NCBI GenBank assembly: GCA_029747585.1
Contig: JAPEVF010000792.1
Span: 1-20,739 of the forward strand
DNA: 20,739 nucleotides
Direction of reading: 5' to 3'
From: Pleurotus djamor
Taxonomy: Eukaryota > Basidiomycota > Agaricomycetes > Agaricales > Pleurotaceae
The first letter of the stretch is position 1; every line of letters begins with the position of its first letter. Below are positions 11,756 through 19,918 of this stretch, in pieces. Position numbers and translations under genes: made by a program. Below the pieces are notes generated by a model. It was not told the DNA's origin, ran no database searches, and was given only the letters and a program-made list of their open reading frames with translations.

Positions 11756-13232
11756 ATGGTTGCTCTCTCATCTCGTCTCACCCTCTTCGCTGCCTTCGTC
11801 TCCTTGGCCGGTGTATCCGCCGCCCCGGTCCAAGGCCAAGTCGACGTTGCCACGAACGCTCCGAGCTCTCCCTCGAAGCACGGTATCACAAANTCGCAGG
11901 TCATCCCGCCGCCGCTGCACGGCAGTGCTAAAGCCAAAAAAGGACTCCACAGGAAGCACAAAGGTCACAAACGTGTATGGAACATTCGACTTACGACCCG
12001 CACCTTTATCTTGAACTAACATTGCCTACCATTCGTGACTAGACTCCGATTGGATCCTTGGATCCCCAGAGCCTCGCCGTGAGGATGGCTGAGATGGCCA
12101 TAAACGGCGCGGCGCTCCGCAAACCTCGATCGGCTGATGAAGGTCAGCAGGCCCGGTTCGCCGTCAACGAGAAGCGCTCCAGGTTTTCGCGGCGCGACCA
12201 TGAACACGATCACGATCATGACGATGACAATGACGAACACCATCACCACCATCATCACCACCACCATCACCACGATCGCGACGTAGAGCAGTTGGTCCGC
12301 AGAGACGGTGAGCCCACGGGGAGAATGGCAATCATGGTCAGTGAAGGTGTCTTTCTAATTTCGGTGCGATGTTTACGCTTCTGCAGAGCCCTGCCAGCGA
12401 TGGTCGTCTGAAGCCAATTGGATATATCCTCACAGAAAGCAAAGAGGGCAATCTGGTCGCCGAAGCGGACGAACACAGGTCGACCGCATTTCGTATGAGG
12501 CCTACGACGAACGCGACTGCGGCAGACGGAACTCGACCAGTTCAATTAATGGCCACGGATGTCGACATGTCGACGATGTCTACGGAGGAGCGCTGCGCCA
12601 CGTTCAATTGCCGGGGTGGCGGCAATATGTTGATGAAGAAGTGCAACGAGACACAAGGCGCATCCCCGATAGGAGAGTCGCAGATCTTCATGTTCAACAC
12701 CATCACGAGTGAAGTCATCCCGACTTGCATGGCGCCCAACGCGACCAATCCCACGAGTCAAGCACCGAGCGCGCCAATCTCCGCCAGAGACAATTCACAG
12801 TCTGTGGTGATGATGTTTGTCCCCGACGAGGCTGCGGTTCAAGCGGCTCCTTCCTCTTCCTCAAGCGAGATGTCCATGACCACCACCACGGCCACGGTCA
12901 CAGCCACGGTCACGGTATCATCCTCGACATCAACTCCTCCTGCGACCACGTCCCAGACGGACTCGGCCTCTTCCACGGCTCCCCCCTCGTCCTCCGCTGA
13001 GGCGAGCCGAGCCCTGGGATTTGAGGTCGTTTCGGCTACGGTTTCGAGCACAGACAGTTCATCAAGCTCTGCCACATCGACAGCGACGCCGTCAGCGACT
13101 TCTACGACTTCGACTTCCACGGATGCTGCGTCGGTTGCCTCCAGCATTGCGACTGGTGTGAGTGATCGTCATCTTTATTTACCTGACTTCGTAGGTCCTT
13201 ACATTTTGGTGTTTCAGGAGACCTCGGCTTGA
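11756..13232 (+). CDS. Secreted protein with His/Asp-rich segment and Ser/Thr-rich tail, function unknown
   Basis: Four exons (11756-11974, 12043-12336, 12387-13157, 13218-13232) give 432 aa in a closed frame. Residues 1 to about 22 (MVALSSRLTLFAAFVSLAGV...) are a signal peptide. Residues 125-158 are extremely rich in His and Asp: an HEHDHDHDDD-like run, then 12 consecutive His at 139-150. The segment lies between RR at 123-124 and RR at 159-160, with KR at 117-118, all possible Kex2 sites. A central region (172-290) has Cys at 241, 246, 257 and 285 and sequons at N213, N258 and N289. From about 290 the protein is almost entirely Ser/Thr/Ala/Pro, probably O-mannosylated. No GPI or membrane tail is visible. 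The central region resembles conserved, uncharacterised basidiomycete secreted proteins as I remember them. The last intron is 60 nt and open, so retention adds 20 residues without a frame change. An N at 11893 affects one residue. Confidence 0.8.
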
Positions 13233-13433
13233 TCATGATGAAGCGTGTACCCCTATTCTAATAATAAATATTATATTTATAAATAATCACAAGCCGCGTG
13301 ACTGTGTGACAGGGCGTGGTTTTTTTTGCACAACGAGCTGATTCTCTCTGCTCGTCCTCCACAACGCCTACACTCGGTTCCGCTGAGTCTCCACACTCTT
13401 TTTAAACCACTTTCTTTTGTCCTCTCGTCCAGC
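13233..13433. terminator. Probable polyadenylation region and next promoter
   Basis: Right after the stop codon, 13258-13288 is a nearly pure A/T block with AATAATAAATA and TTATAAATAA, a plausible polyadenylation signal region for the upstream gene. The remainder, up to the ATG at 13434, contains a T8 run and a CT-rich leader for the membrane-protein gene. Confidence 0.45.
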
Positions 13434-15281
13434 ATGACTCTTCATCGACGCATTCCTGTTCATAGTCACAAGTTCGCCAGGGCTCCAGCTGGCGCTCAGG
13501 GATTGTATCCCANGGTTCACCCCCACCGCCATCTGGGACGATATCGGCGGCGACTCGCCTTCGCCAACTCCAGATAGTCAGTTTTCTCACTTTCTCTGCT
13601 CCTCCTTTCCATACTCACCTTGCTCTGTCAGGGCCCACGACGAGCGCCACACCGGCACCGCAGCCCTCGAACACACCAGTAGCTTCTTCTCCGCCTCCAG
13701 CCAACCCCAACCCCAACCCAGTGACACGCGTCCCGCCTACCACGACCTCGACTGTAATCCCTGTCACTTCGACTACACCTCCCAGTGTTCCAACCGCTCG
13801 GACCACGCAAGTTACCAATGTCGCACCACTTCCAGTTCAGCCAACGGCTTCCGTAGTGACGTCGCCAAATCTTGTCCTTACCACTGCAACATCGACATCG
13901 CTCAATTTGCAGCCCCTCCCAACTACGACGTTGAATGGACAAGCCTCCCTCACTCCGTTGCCCAGCTTTGCCACGCGCAGCCTGGCTTCTGCTGTCGGCA
14001 CCACTAGCTCGGAATCCGCTACCTCTACGTCATCACCTTCTGGCACTAGCACAGGAGCCGTAGTGGGCGGGATCGCTGCGGGATTGGCTGGCGTTGCTGT
14101 TGTCGTTCTCGGTGTATTCTTCCTCGTCGTACGCATTCCTCGCATACTGGTTACCTACTCTCACTGATGGTATTTAACAGAGACGCTGGCGCAAGCGCAC
14201 TGAAGACAATACTTTCAGTGCTGATCATTTCCGTCGTTCTGCTGTCCTCCTTGATGATCCACCTACCCACGAAGATACTATCAATCGAGGTTACAACCCC
14301 CGACCTCCGAGCATGATTGAGCGTAAGGTAGCAAGCGGCACGCCCGCTCCTTACGCTGCCTATGCTAACCAACCAACCGGCCCTACCGGTTATAATTCTT
14401 ATGGTTCATTCGGACCAGGCGAAGTTGTGTTTTCTCCACCTCCGTCTGCTAGCCTACCGGACTCGGCATATCCTTATGGCAATGCCCCTGGGCAGTATAA
14501 CTCAATCTCTCCATATGCTCAGTCGCCATACTCCCCTGCATCCCCCATGTCGTCGCAAGTGACTCCGTACGATGCACCTCACGCTTATGGTGCCCCAGCG
14601 GTCGTTCCATCACCTCGTCACCCGGGTGCGCAGGTCGAGAGACAAGCTACTCTTTCTACCCCGGCTGCTCTCCACCCTGGCCATACCTCTGTAGCTACTG
14701 TCGGGTCTATCCCAACAGGAGATTACGTCGACCTCACTCGCTCCAGCGTCAGTCCCTATCAAGCCGCCCAGTACGTCGAAATATCGAAGCAACTAAATAC
14801 GGACGTACCGGTCGGTCTTACCACCCCTGAGATGGCACAACACCAGCCTGGTGGCCAAGACGCTTCGCCGTTCTCAGATCCTCAACGCTATTCGACGCAA
14901 TTGCCCTCCCCCTATGATCACACACCTGTTGAAACCGATCTTACCGCGCCAGTCCTCCCTGTTGCGTCTGCCATGCATGCGCGCGTAGATTCTCAGCCAC
15001 CATCGTTGCCCGAAATCCATGTTCCTTCCAGAGTTTCTGGTATTGACGAATTCCCCGCTCAGAAATTCCCGGCTACCCCGAGCCCATTGGCAAGCAGCTT
15101 TGCCGTCTCTACCCCTCCCGGTTCCAAGACTGAGTTTGCCGCCCCCCAGAATGTTGAGATGGCTACTCCAGCCCACGCAAACGCTTCCGCGCCCGTAGTC
15201 CCCCGTGCCCAGAATACCACGGATGCATCCAAGCGACCACCCACCGTTTACGATGAAGGCGACGCGTATGGCGGGTTCTAA
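13434..15281 (+). CDS. Single-pass membrane protein, Ser/Thr/Pro-rich ectodomain and long cytosolic tail
   Basis: Exons 13434-13576, 13632-14128 and 14181-15281. The N at 13513 behaves as one extra base: without it the ATG at 13434 runs in frame through PRFTPTAIWDDIGG and the total is 1740 nt, 579 aa; with it the frame breaks. Residues 48 to about 189 are Ser/Thr/Pro-rich (APQPSNTPVASSPPPANPNP and similar), probably extracellular. Residues 190-213 are one membrane span (AVVGGIAAGLAGVAVVVLGV...), followed at once by RRWRKR, a positive-inside stop-transfer. The tail (about 366 aa) begins with SADHFRRSAVLLDDPPTHED, NRGYNPRPPSMIERK and is then Pro/Ser/Tyr-rich up to DEGDAYGGF. There is no cleavable signal peptide, so a signal-anchor topology is inferred. 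The architecture recalls fungal wall-stress sensors, and the juxtamembrane block is shared with uncharacterised basidiomycete proteins as I remember them. No enzymatic domain is seen. Confidence 0.75.
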
Positions 15282-16045
15282 CGTTCTCATCCCTTAACAC
15301 CAATAATCTATAAACCAATCAAACACTGAACGATGTTCTTTTGGACTCGCGTATATACGGTTTATCTTTTAAATCCTCCTCTTCCTTCCCAGCCGTGGCG
15401 TCCGCGACTCCCGTTGCATGGAAGGCCCCGTCGGTCTATGATCGATGATTTCCGTCATTGAATTTATCCCTTGGGTTTGTGATGCGAGTTTCTTTCTTGT
15501 GCTCTCTTGGAATGCAGTGCAGCTTGTGTTGGGCCAATGGTGCCCAGGGCCATCGAGTGGCCTGTACATGTTTCTTACCTCGCGACCAGTATCTACTACT
15601 TACCTACGTGTCTACTGGTTGTCTATATCCCTTATAACAACGCTGCGTCCATCCCCTTGCTTAATTGAACTTATCGAGGAAGTGGGCTAGACTTTCTCGA
15701 TGCGTTTTTTCGTTCGGCATGAGTCTTTTACCCACCGTTGGCTTGGTCGCTCCCATTATCGTCGCGTGTACTTTACGCACCTCACAGTAGAGGTGGCATG
15801 CCCTAACACGTTTCTCTTCACAGCTTCCTGCCAGATTCAGGCAAGACGGATAGTGAGCGAAGCGCACGCTTCAGTGACAGCCGTGGAGCCTCCCCCTAAA
15901 CTCCTGAACAATTTCCTTCATCTTGTTTAGAGGCCTTGTCTGTGGTATGCTCGCCCTTCTCTGTTTGAGAAGTTGCACTTATCTTTGACTTTTTTTTCAA
16001 GTTGTTCTAGCTCTGGTGCTAGTACTGTCGTCGTCATCCAGGAGC
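15282..16045. other. Intergenic stretch, nothing recognised
   Basis: About 760 bp after the membrane-protein stop. The beginning contains its likely 3' untranslated region (CTATAAACCAATCAAA). Short open frames occur on both strands, but none has a start context, splice pattern or family similarity I can support. No tRNA-like fold was convincing. Confidence 0.4.
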
Positions 16046-16340
16046 CGAATGAGGACTACTTCGATGGGTCGAACTCGATCACAGGGTCAGGGGTAGTGTG
16101 GGAATAGTCGCGACTTGCTATCGTAGAAAGTAATGACTGTGGGAATTAATTCGTCAGCTTTACTGAGTTAATCGTGAATGACTCTGAGTTTAAGTCACCG
16201 AGGTATTTTCATATTTTTTTCCTTTGATTTGCGCAACAGAGGGCTGACCACTCTCAATCCTTCCCCTCCCTCGCTTCGCTCGGGGGGTCCCCCAAGCCAG
16301 GATTGTTCGAGTCAGCACACTAAAGCCTCGTTTGCGCGGG

Positions 16341-16352
16341 GGGGATATCCCC
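16341..16352. repeat. Perfect 12-bp palindrome
   Basis: GGGGATATCCCC, directly before the telomere-like repeats. Part of a GC-rich block that also contains GGGGGGTCCCCC near 16292. Likely structural sequence of the surrounding element. Confidence 0.6.
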
Positions 16353-16410
16353 GAACCCTAACCAGCTAACCGAACCCTAACTCCTAACCGCTATCCCTAA
16401 CGCTAACCCG
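16353..16410 (-). repeat. Degenerate telomere-like (CCCTAA/TTAGGG) repeats
   Basis: Three imperfect units of 18-20 bp, each containing CCCTAAC and a second CTAACC: GAACCCTAACCAGCTAACC, GAACCCTAACTCCTAACC, GCTATCCCTAACGCTAACCC. TTAGGG is the common basidiomycete telomere repeat. These units are interstitial, lie between protein genes and are degenerate, so they are either a telomere-derived fragment or part of the repeat element that encloses them. Confidence 0.6.
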
Positions 16411-16436
16411 TCCCCCGTAATTCCATGCTACTTACA

Positions 16437-16466
16437 GGCTAGGGTTCGCTTGCGCGAGCCCTAGCC
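16437..16466. repeat. Strong 30-nt hairpin
   Basis: Arms of 13 nt (GGCTAGGGTTCGC and GCGAGCCCTAGCC) pair at 12 of 13 positions around a TTGC loop. The arms contain TAGGG/CCCTA, relating the hairpin to the telomere-like repeats 27 bases upstream. It sits inside the inverted-repeat element and has no adjacent gene to terminate. Confidence 0.65.
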
Positions 16467-17175
16467 TTTTGTGTTCATTTACTCAATGCCTCATCTGAGG
16501 AAATACCTTACAAGACCTTCAATGTGAAGAAACCTCGAAAATTATGATTATTATTTATTTACAAATAATGCCTGACTAATATCAGGGTAGCGCCAAGGAC
16601 CTGATCGAGTTCGACCCATCGAACGGTTCCTCACTATAGACCATATGAAGAGTGACTTCGAGTCATCTGCTCAAATGGGGGAACTTGCCTGAGTCACTTT
16701 GTGGTAGATGTTGACGATATAGAACGATGGAACATGATGGAGACTGATAGTATTATCTCCTCCGTTTCCACGAGCTGACGGGCAGGCGACCCTAGGCCTC
16801 AGAGTCAGCCTGAGCACATGAGTGCATACGGAGTCACTGCGATGTGGATGTGAAGAGTAGTCGGCAGACAAAATCGAAAAGACAAAAGCTTCCGTGTTGA
16901 AGAACATCAAACAATTCCAAACATGGACCCACAACACGTGAGTGACTCGAACCAGTGACCAGTGACCACCATAATGATCGACTATTAAACTGCAACAGTT
17001 CGCCATCCAACCTTTAACATCTCCCTAGCCGCATTCGAACGCGAAAATCGATGTCGTACGTGTCCCATCTCAACTGACTTAGGTTATTGGGCTGAGCTTT
17101 GAGCACAACAGTCCGATCGTCCCTTTCACCCGCGAACGTCTTGATGATCCACCACCCGTTTTCCAATCATTCGGT

Positions 17176-17672
17176 ATGTCGCCCAGGCCACATCGAACTC
17201 CCGGGTATACGTATGGATGGAGGGTGACTATCGAAGAACTGCGGGAGGGCATGGCGAAATACGGCGAAGAGTACGATGTCTACCACCCCAGCGCCCTCAG
17301 GTCATGCATAAAGAAACAATGGAAGGAGCAAAAATACGCGGATAAGTTCGGGTAGGTGGTAGGCACTTTCTTTATCGCCATTGTTTGCTCTGAACATTAT
17401 GTTTGTTTTGGTATAGGACATCTGCATGTCCCAATGCTAGGATCGTACCGCTCCGAAGGAATGCTGAACTGGAGATGTTCGTCTGTCTATTTTCCAACGG
17501 TGATCAGGCGAGCCTCGAACTATCCCAGGCTAAGGAAGCCGCAGCCATCATCAAGGCCGCCCGCGAGGTACTCAATCTTGGTGCTGAGGCAGATAAAACT
17601 CTGATGTGGCATTGCTTGAACCCTGTTGAGCCCTACAAACGTCGCGCACAATCTGATGAAGATACCGATTAA
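17176..17672 (+). CDS. Small orphan protein, function unknown
   Basis: Two exons, 17176-17351 and 17417-17672, give 432 nt, 143 aa. I do not recognise a family. Visible features are an N-terminal half rich in aromatic and basic residues (YTYGWRVTIEELREGMAKYG, then SALRSCIKKQWKEQKY), a middle with EMFVCLFSNG, an Ala-rich helix (KEAAAIIKAAREVL), and an acidic tail QSDEDTD. There is no signal peptide or membrane span. The frame stays open without a stop for 31 codons before this ATG, back to a splice-acceptor-like CTTAG at 17082, so an additional 5' exon is possible; ATGGACCCACAACAC|GTGAGT at 16923 is one candidate. A diverged copy at 19262-19530 shows mainly third-position differences, which supports the frame as truly coding. 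Confidence 0.6.
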
Positions 17673-17855
17673 GGATAGTTTTTTNCGCGCAATATACAGC
17701 TTGTCTTTTCTTCCTTGTGGTACCAACATGGTACTTCCTTTTTTCCACGGAAGTTGAGTTACTGCAAGGGTTCCTGCTGTAAATCATCCGGCACAAGATG
17801 AACCACGAATGACTCGGATATCTCCAGCCCGATTACCATTGCTCAACACGCCGAG

Positions 17856-17863
17856 TATATATA
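17856..17863 (+). promoter_or_regulatory. TATA box of the 362-aa protein gene
   Basis: TATATATA, 49 bp upstream of the ATG at 17912. Another ATG at 17869 starts a 22-codon open frame that overlaps the main start, but it lies only 6 nt after the TATA box and so probably upstream of the transcription start. Confidence 0.5.
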
Positions 17864-17911
17864 CGAGGATGACATCGATTGAACGAGTCCCAATTTCACG
17901 TTGCCGTCAAC

Positions 17912-19000
17912 ATGTCATTCTGGAAATGGGGTTCTGACTCGGCGAAATCCATCATTGTCTCTATCGTCTACAGTCTTTCTTCCAAGTACAACGTCCGCCG
18001 CCTTGAAGATAGTTCGTATGCGACATGGAATGCCATTCTATTTCGCCTCTGCCAGAAACATCCAGACGTGTTCTTAATTTGCCCTCAGTATGGTTTATAC
18101 GTCTCACCAAAAGATCCAACCAACGCCGATACGTCCTTCGACTCTTATCAAACGACAGCAGATAACCAGGCGTCGGGAGTCTACGTCGATAATTCAATCA
18201 TTCTCCCGACACTCGCGCTCAGAGAAGGGTCGGTGGTCGCCACTGTGCGAGCTTACTTGGGCTCCATCTTAACGGAACGACCGTGGGCGGCCGAGCGAAC
18301 CCTCAGAGTCAGGAAGGCCTGTGTCCCAGTCCTTGTCGAGGAAAAGCGTCCCCCGCCAAGGCACTGCAATATCAAAGTTTATCTCACCCAAGTAGTCTCC
18401 TCGCTGGACGAAGCACAGACGCAGGCAGAGACGCAGGCAGGATGTCTATTCTCCATGCGCAAATTTGGTCATCAGGATAGGGTGATTCTGGTTGCAGCAA
18501 CCGGGGGTTGGTGGTCATTTCGAGTGGAAAGGCGAGATGCAGAACCAAATGCCCTGTTCAATCTCGGTCAATACTTGTCCCACTTGAGGGAGAATGCTCA
18601 AAACGAGGATCGGGATGACTACGCTGCAGATCCCGAAAGCGAGTTGGTCAGTCGAGCAGTGGCTGCAAATGGGGATCAGCCGAATCAGCAACCAGGCGCA
18701 AAGAAGCAGGTAGATCTAGAGGAGCAGATTGACGGTGAGCCTGCCACGATAAAAGGTCTAATCAAGAGGATCGGGGGAGGACCTTTTTCGTTGGAAAACA
18801 TCAACCGCTATTGGAGGGCAAAGACGAATACTTCTTTCAGCCATCCTGAAGATGCACCATTCCAGCAAGACGGCGAATGGACCTCGCCCATGCGCCTAGG
18901 TACTATTGTTTCAGACAGGTACTTGAAGCGGATCGAAGACTACCTTGATGTTCTGGCAACGGATGAACTGGCGAGACGGGGTCTGAGAAGGCCAGTCTGA
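17912..19000 (+). CDS. Uncharacterised fungal protein, possible PD-(D/E)XK-like fold
   Basis: Single-exon gene of 362 aa. The first ATG after an in-frame stop gives MSFWKWGSDSAKSIIVSIVY. No signal peptide or membrane span. The core, about residues 137-208, reads ACVPVLVEEKRPPPR, then a helix with repeated Gln/Ala (DEAQTQAETQAGCLF), then DRVILVAATGGWWSFRVERR. The succession strand-E-x-K, Q-x-x-Q-A helix, strand-G-x-W strand is what I know from fungal PD-(D/E)XK nuclease-like families; EEK at 143-145 would be the E-x-K motif. The upstream Asp is not obvious (LPTLAL where a PD might be expected), so it may be inactive or not a nuclease. The C-terminal part has an acidic/Gln linker, then FSLENINRYWRAKTN and a basic end. 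This is an inference from pattern, not a firm assignment. Confidence 0.65.
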   Translation: MSFWKWGSDSAKSIIVSIVYSLSSKYNVRRLEDSSYATWNAILFRLCQKHPDVFLICPQYGLYVSPKDPTNADTSFDSYQTTADNQASGVYVDNSIILPTLALREGSVVATVRAYLGSILTERPWAAERTLRVRKACVPVLVEEKRPPPRHCNIKVYLTQVVSSLDEAQTQAETQAGCLFSMRKFGHQDRVILVAATGGWWSFRVERRDAEPNALFNLGQYLSHLRENAQNEDRDDYAADPESELVSRAVAANGDQPNQQPGAKKQVDLEEQIDGEPATIKGLIKRIGGGPFSLENINRYWRAKTNTSFSHPEDAPFQQDGEWTSPMRLGTIVSDRYLKRIEDYLDVLATDELARRGLRRPV

Positions 19001-19261
19001 GGAATCAGATCGATCAAGCTTGAAGCTTCAAGTTTCTCTGTGTCTCTGTAAGTCTCGGCGATGATCGATATAAGGGACCGTAGTTCAATGTCTACGTTTG
19101 AGAAGCATTGGTTCTTCGTTATTGTCAATGTTGATTCGTAACCTAGAGGGCGGCGTGCCAAATTTAGTTGGGGTATAGACAATGTCACAAATATAATCGT
19201 CTCGATTTCTAGATTGACTTTGGTAGGCTGAAAGAGCTTCTGGGTAGTAGTAGCAGACATG

Positions 19262-19530
19262 AGCGAAACAGTCCCCTGGGTACGCGTATGGGTGGAGGCT
19301 GACTATTGAAGAGCTACGGAGGAGCATGGCCAAATATGGCGAAGAGTACAACGTCTATTATCCTTGCGCCCTCAGGTCATGTATAAAGAAACAATAGAAG
19401 GACCAAGGGTATGCAACCAAGTTCGGGTACGTCGACTTCATGTATATTTGTCTCCTTGCTCACACTCGGATTTGATTGTGATAGAACGAACGCGTGCCCC
19501 TAGGCTAGGCTGGAAACCAACCTCTATGAC
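19262..19530 (+). pseudogene. Decayed second copy of the small orphan gene
   Basis: Similar to 17176-17460. The frame reads PGYAYGWRLTIEELRRSMAK, then YGEEYNVYYPCALRSCIKKQ, a TAG where the intact gene has TGG, then KDQGYATKFG. An intron-like stretch at the same place begins GTACG and ends GATAG, and a second exon fragment starts TNACP followed by another stop. The ATG just upstream (19259) is one base out of frame with the rest. Similarity fades after about 19530, so the C-terminal two thirds of exon 2 are not recognisable. Differences before the stop are mostly silent, indicating that the copy was once under coding constraint. Confidence 0.75.
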
Positions 19531-19918
19531 GAGAGGATGATAGTCGATCCTCTGAGAATAGAGGTATGGAGCCTCTAGGAAGGGGTCCATCAGGTTTCGT
19601 GTTTACCGTCCCAAAATTGGGACTCAAGACCGTCCACGAGCAGGAACTGTGGCTGGCGATGGACTTGCTCCGTGGGAGCCACGGGACCCGTGGATGACCC
19701 TAACCCGAAAGAGACGCTGTGGCAAAAAGAATTTTTTACAGGCTTACGCTTCTGACGACTTCGCTCTGTGCGCACACCTCCGTTGCTTTCCGCTGTACCA
19801 GATTCCTCTTTCCCTGCATCTTTCTTCTCCCAAAAGTACCATTTCATTGTGAGCTCATCGTTGTACACGACGTCGACAAGGATCTGACTTTTTCCTTCGT
19901 TTTTTGCCTACCACACAG
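19531..19918 (+). promoter_or_regulatory. Upstream region of the NTF2-domain gene
   Basis: No gene supported. It contains the 15-bp palindrome CCACGGGACCCGTGG (19679-19693) and, closer to the gene, a pyrimidine-rich run around 19800-19840. The sequence CACACAG directly before the ATG looks like a splice acceptor, so an intron in the 5' untranslated leader is possible. Confidence 0.4.

Larger units (their letters stand above)
16046..16637. mobile_element. Possible non-autonomous DNA element with inverted ends
   Basis: A perfect 22-bp inverted repeat occurs at 16060-16081 (starting TTCGATGGGTCGAACTCGAT) and 16602-16623, with weaker matching outside it (ATGAGGA on the left, GTGAGGA read inwards on the right). 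The interval of about 565-590 bp has no coding capacity. It holds GC-rich palindromes, telomere-like repeats, a 30-nt hairpin and an AT-rich palindrome. This is the layout of a MITE-like or foldback element. I could not identify a clean target-site duplication, so the exact ends are uncertain. Confidence 0.5.

Noticed and set aside
12725..13000. Second His-rich open frame (HDHHHGHGHSHGHG) inside the secreted-protein gene
   Set aside because: It is an out-of-frame reading of ACC/ACG-rich Ser/Thr codons of the real exon; no start context or splice support.
15369..15569. 66-codon minus-strand frame ending RTPRLGRKRRI
   Set aside because: No start context, no family, no supporting splice pattern; most likely chance in the 3' region of the membrane-protein gene.
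16251..16300. GC-rich block CCCTCGCTTCGCTCGGGG as a CRISPR-like or rRNA fragment
   Set aside because: No spacer-repeat periodicity and no rRNA signature; it is simple GC-rich palindromic DNA inside the putative repeat element.
17869..17937. Upstream open reading frame overlapping the start of the 362-aa protein
   Set aside because: Only 6 nt after the TATA box, so probably not in the mature transcript.
19679..19693. Palindrome CCACGGGACCCGTGG as an operator
   Set aside because: No partner site and no known factor; a single 7-bp-arm palindrome is weak evidence in a eukaryotic promoter.
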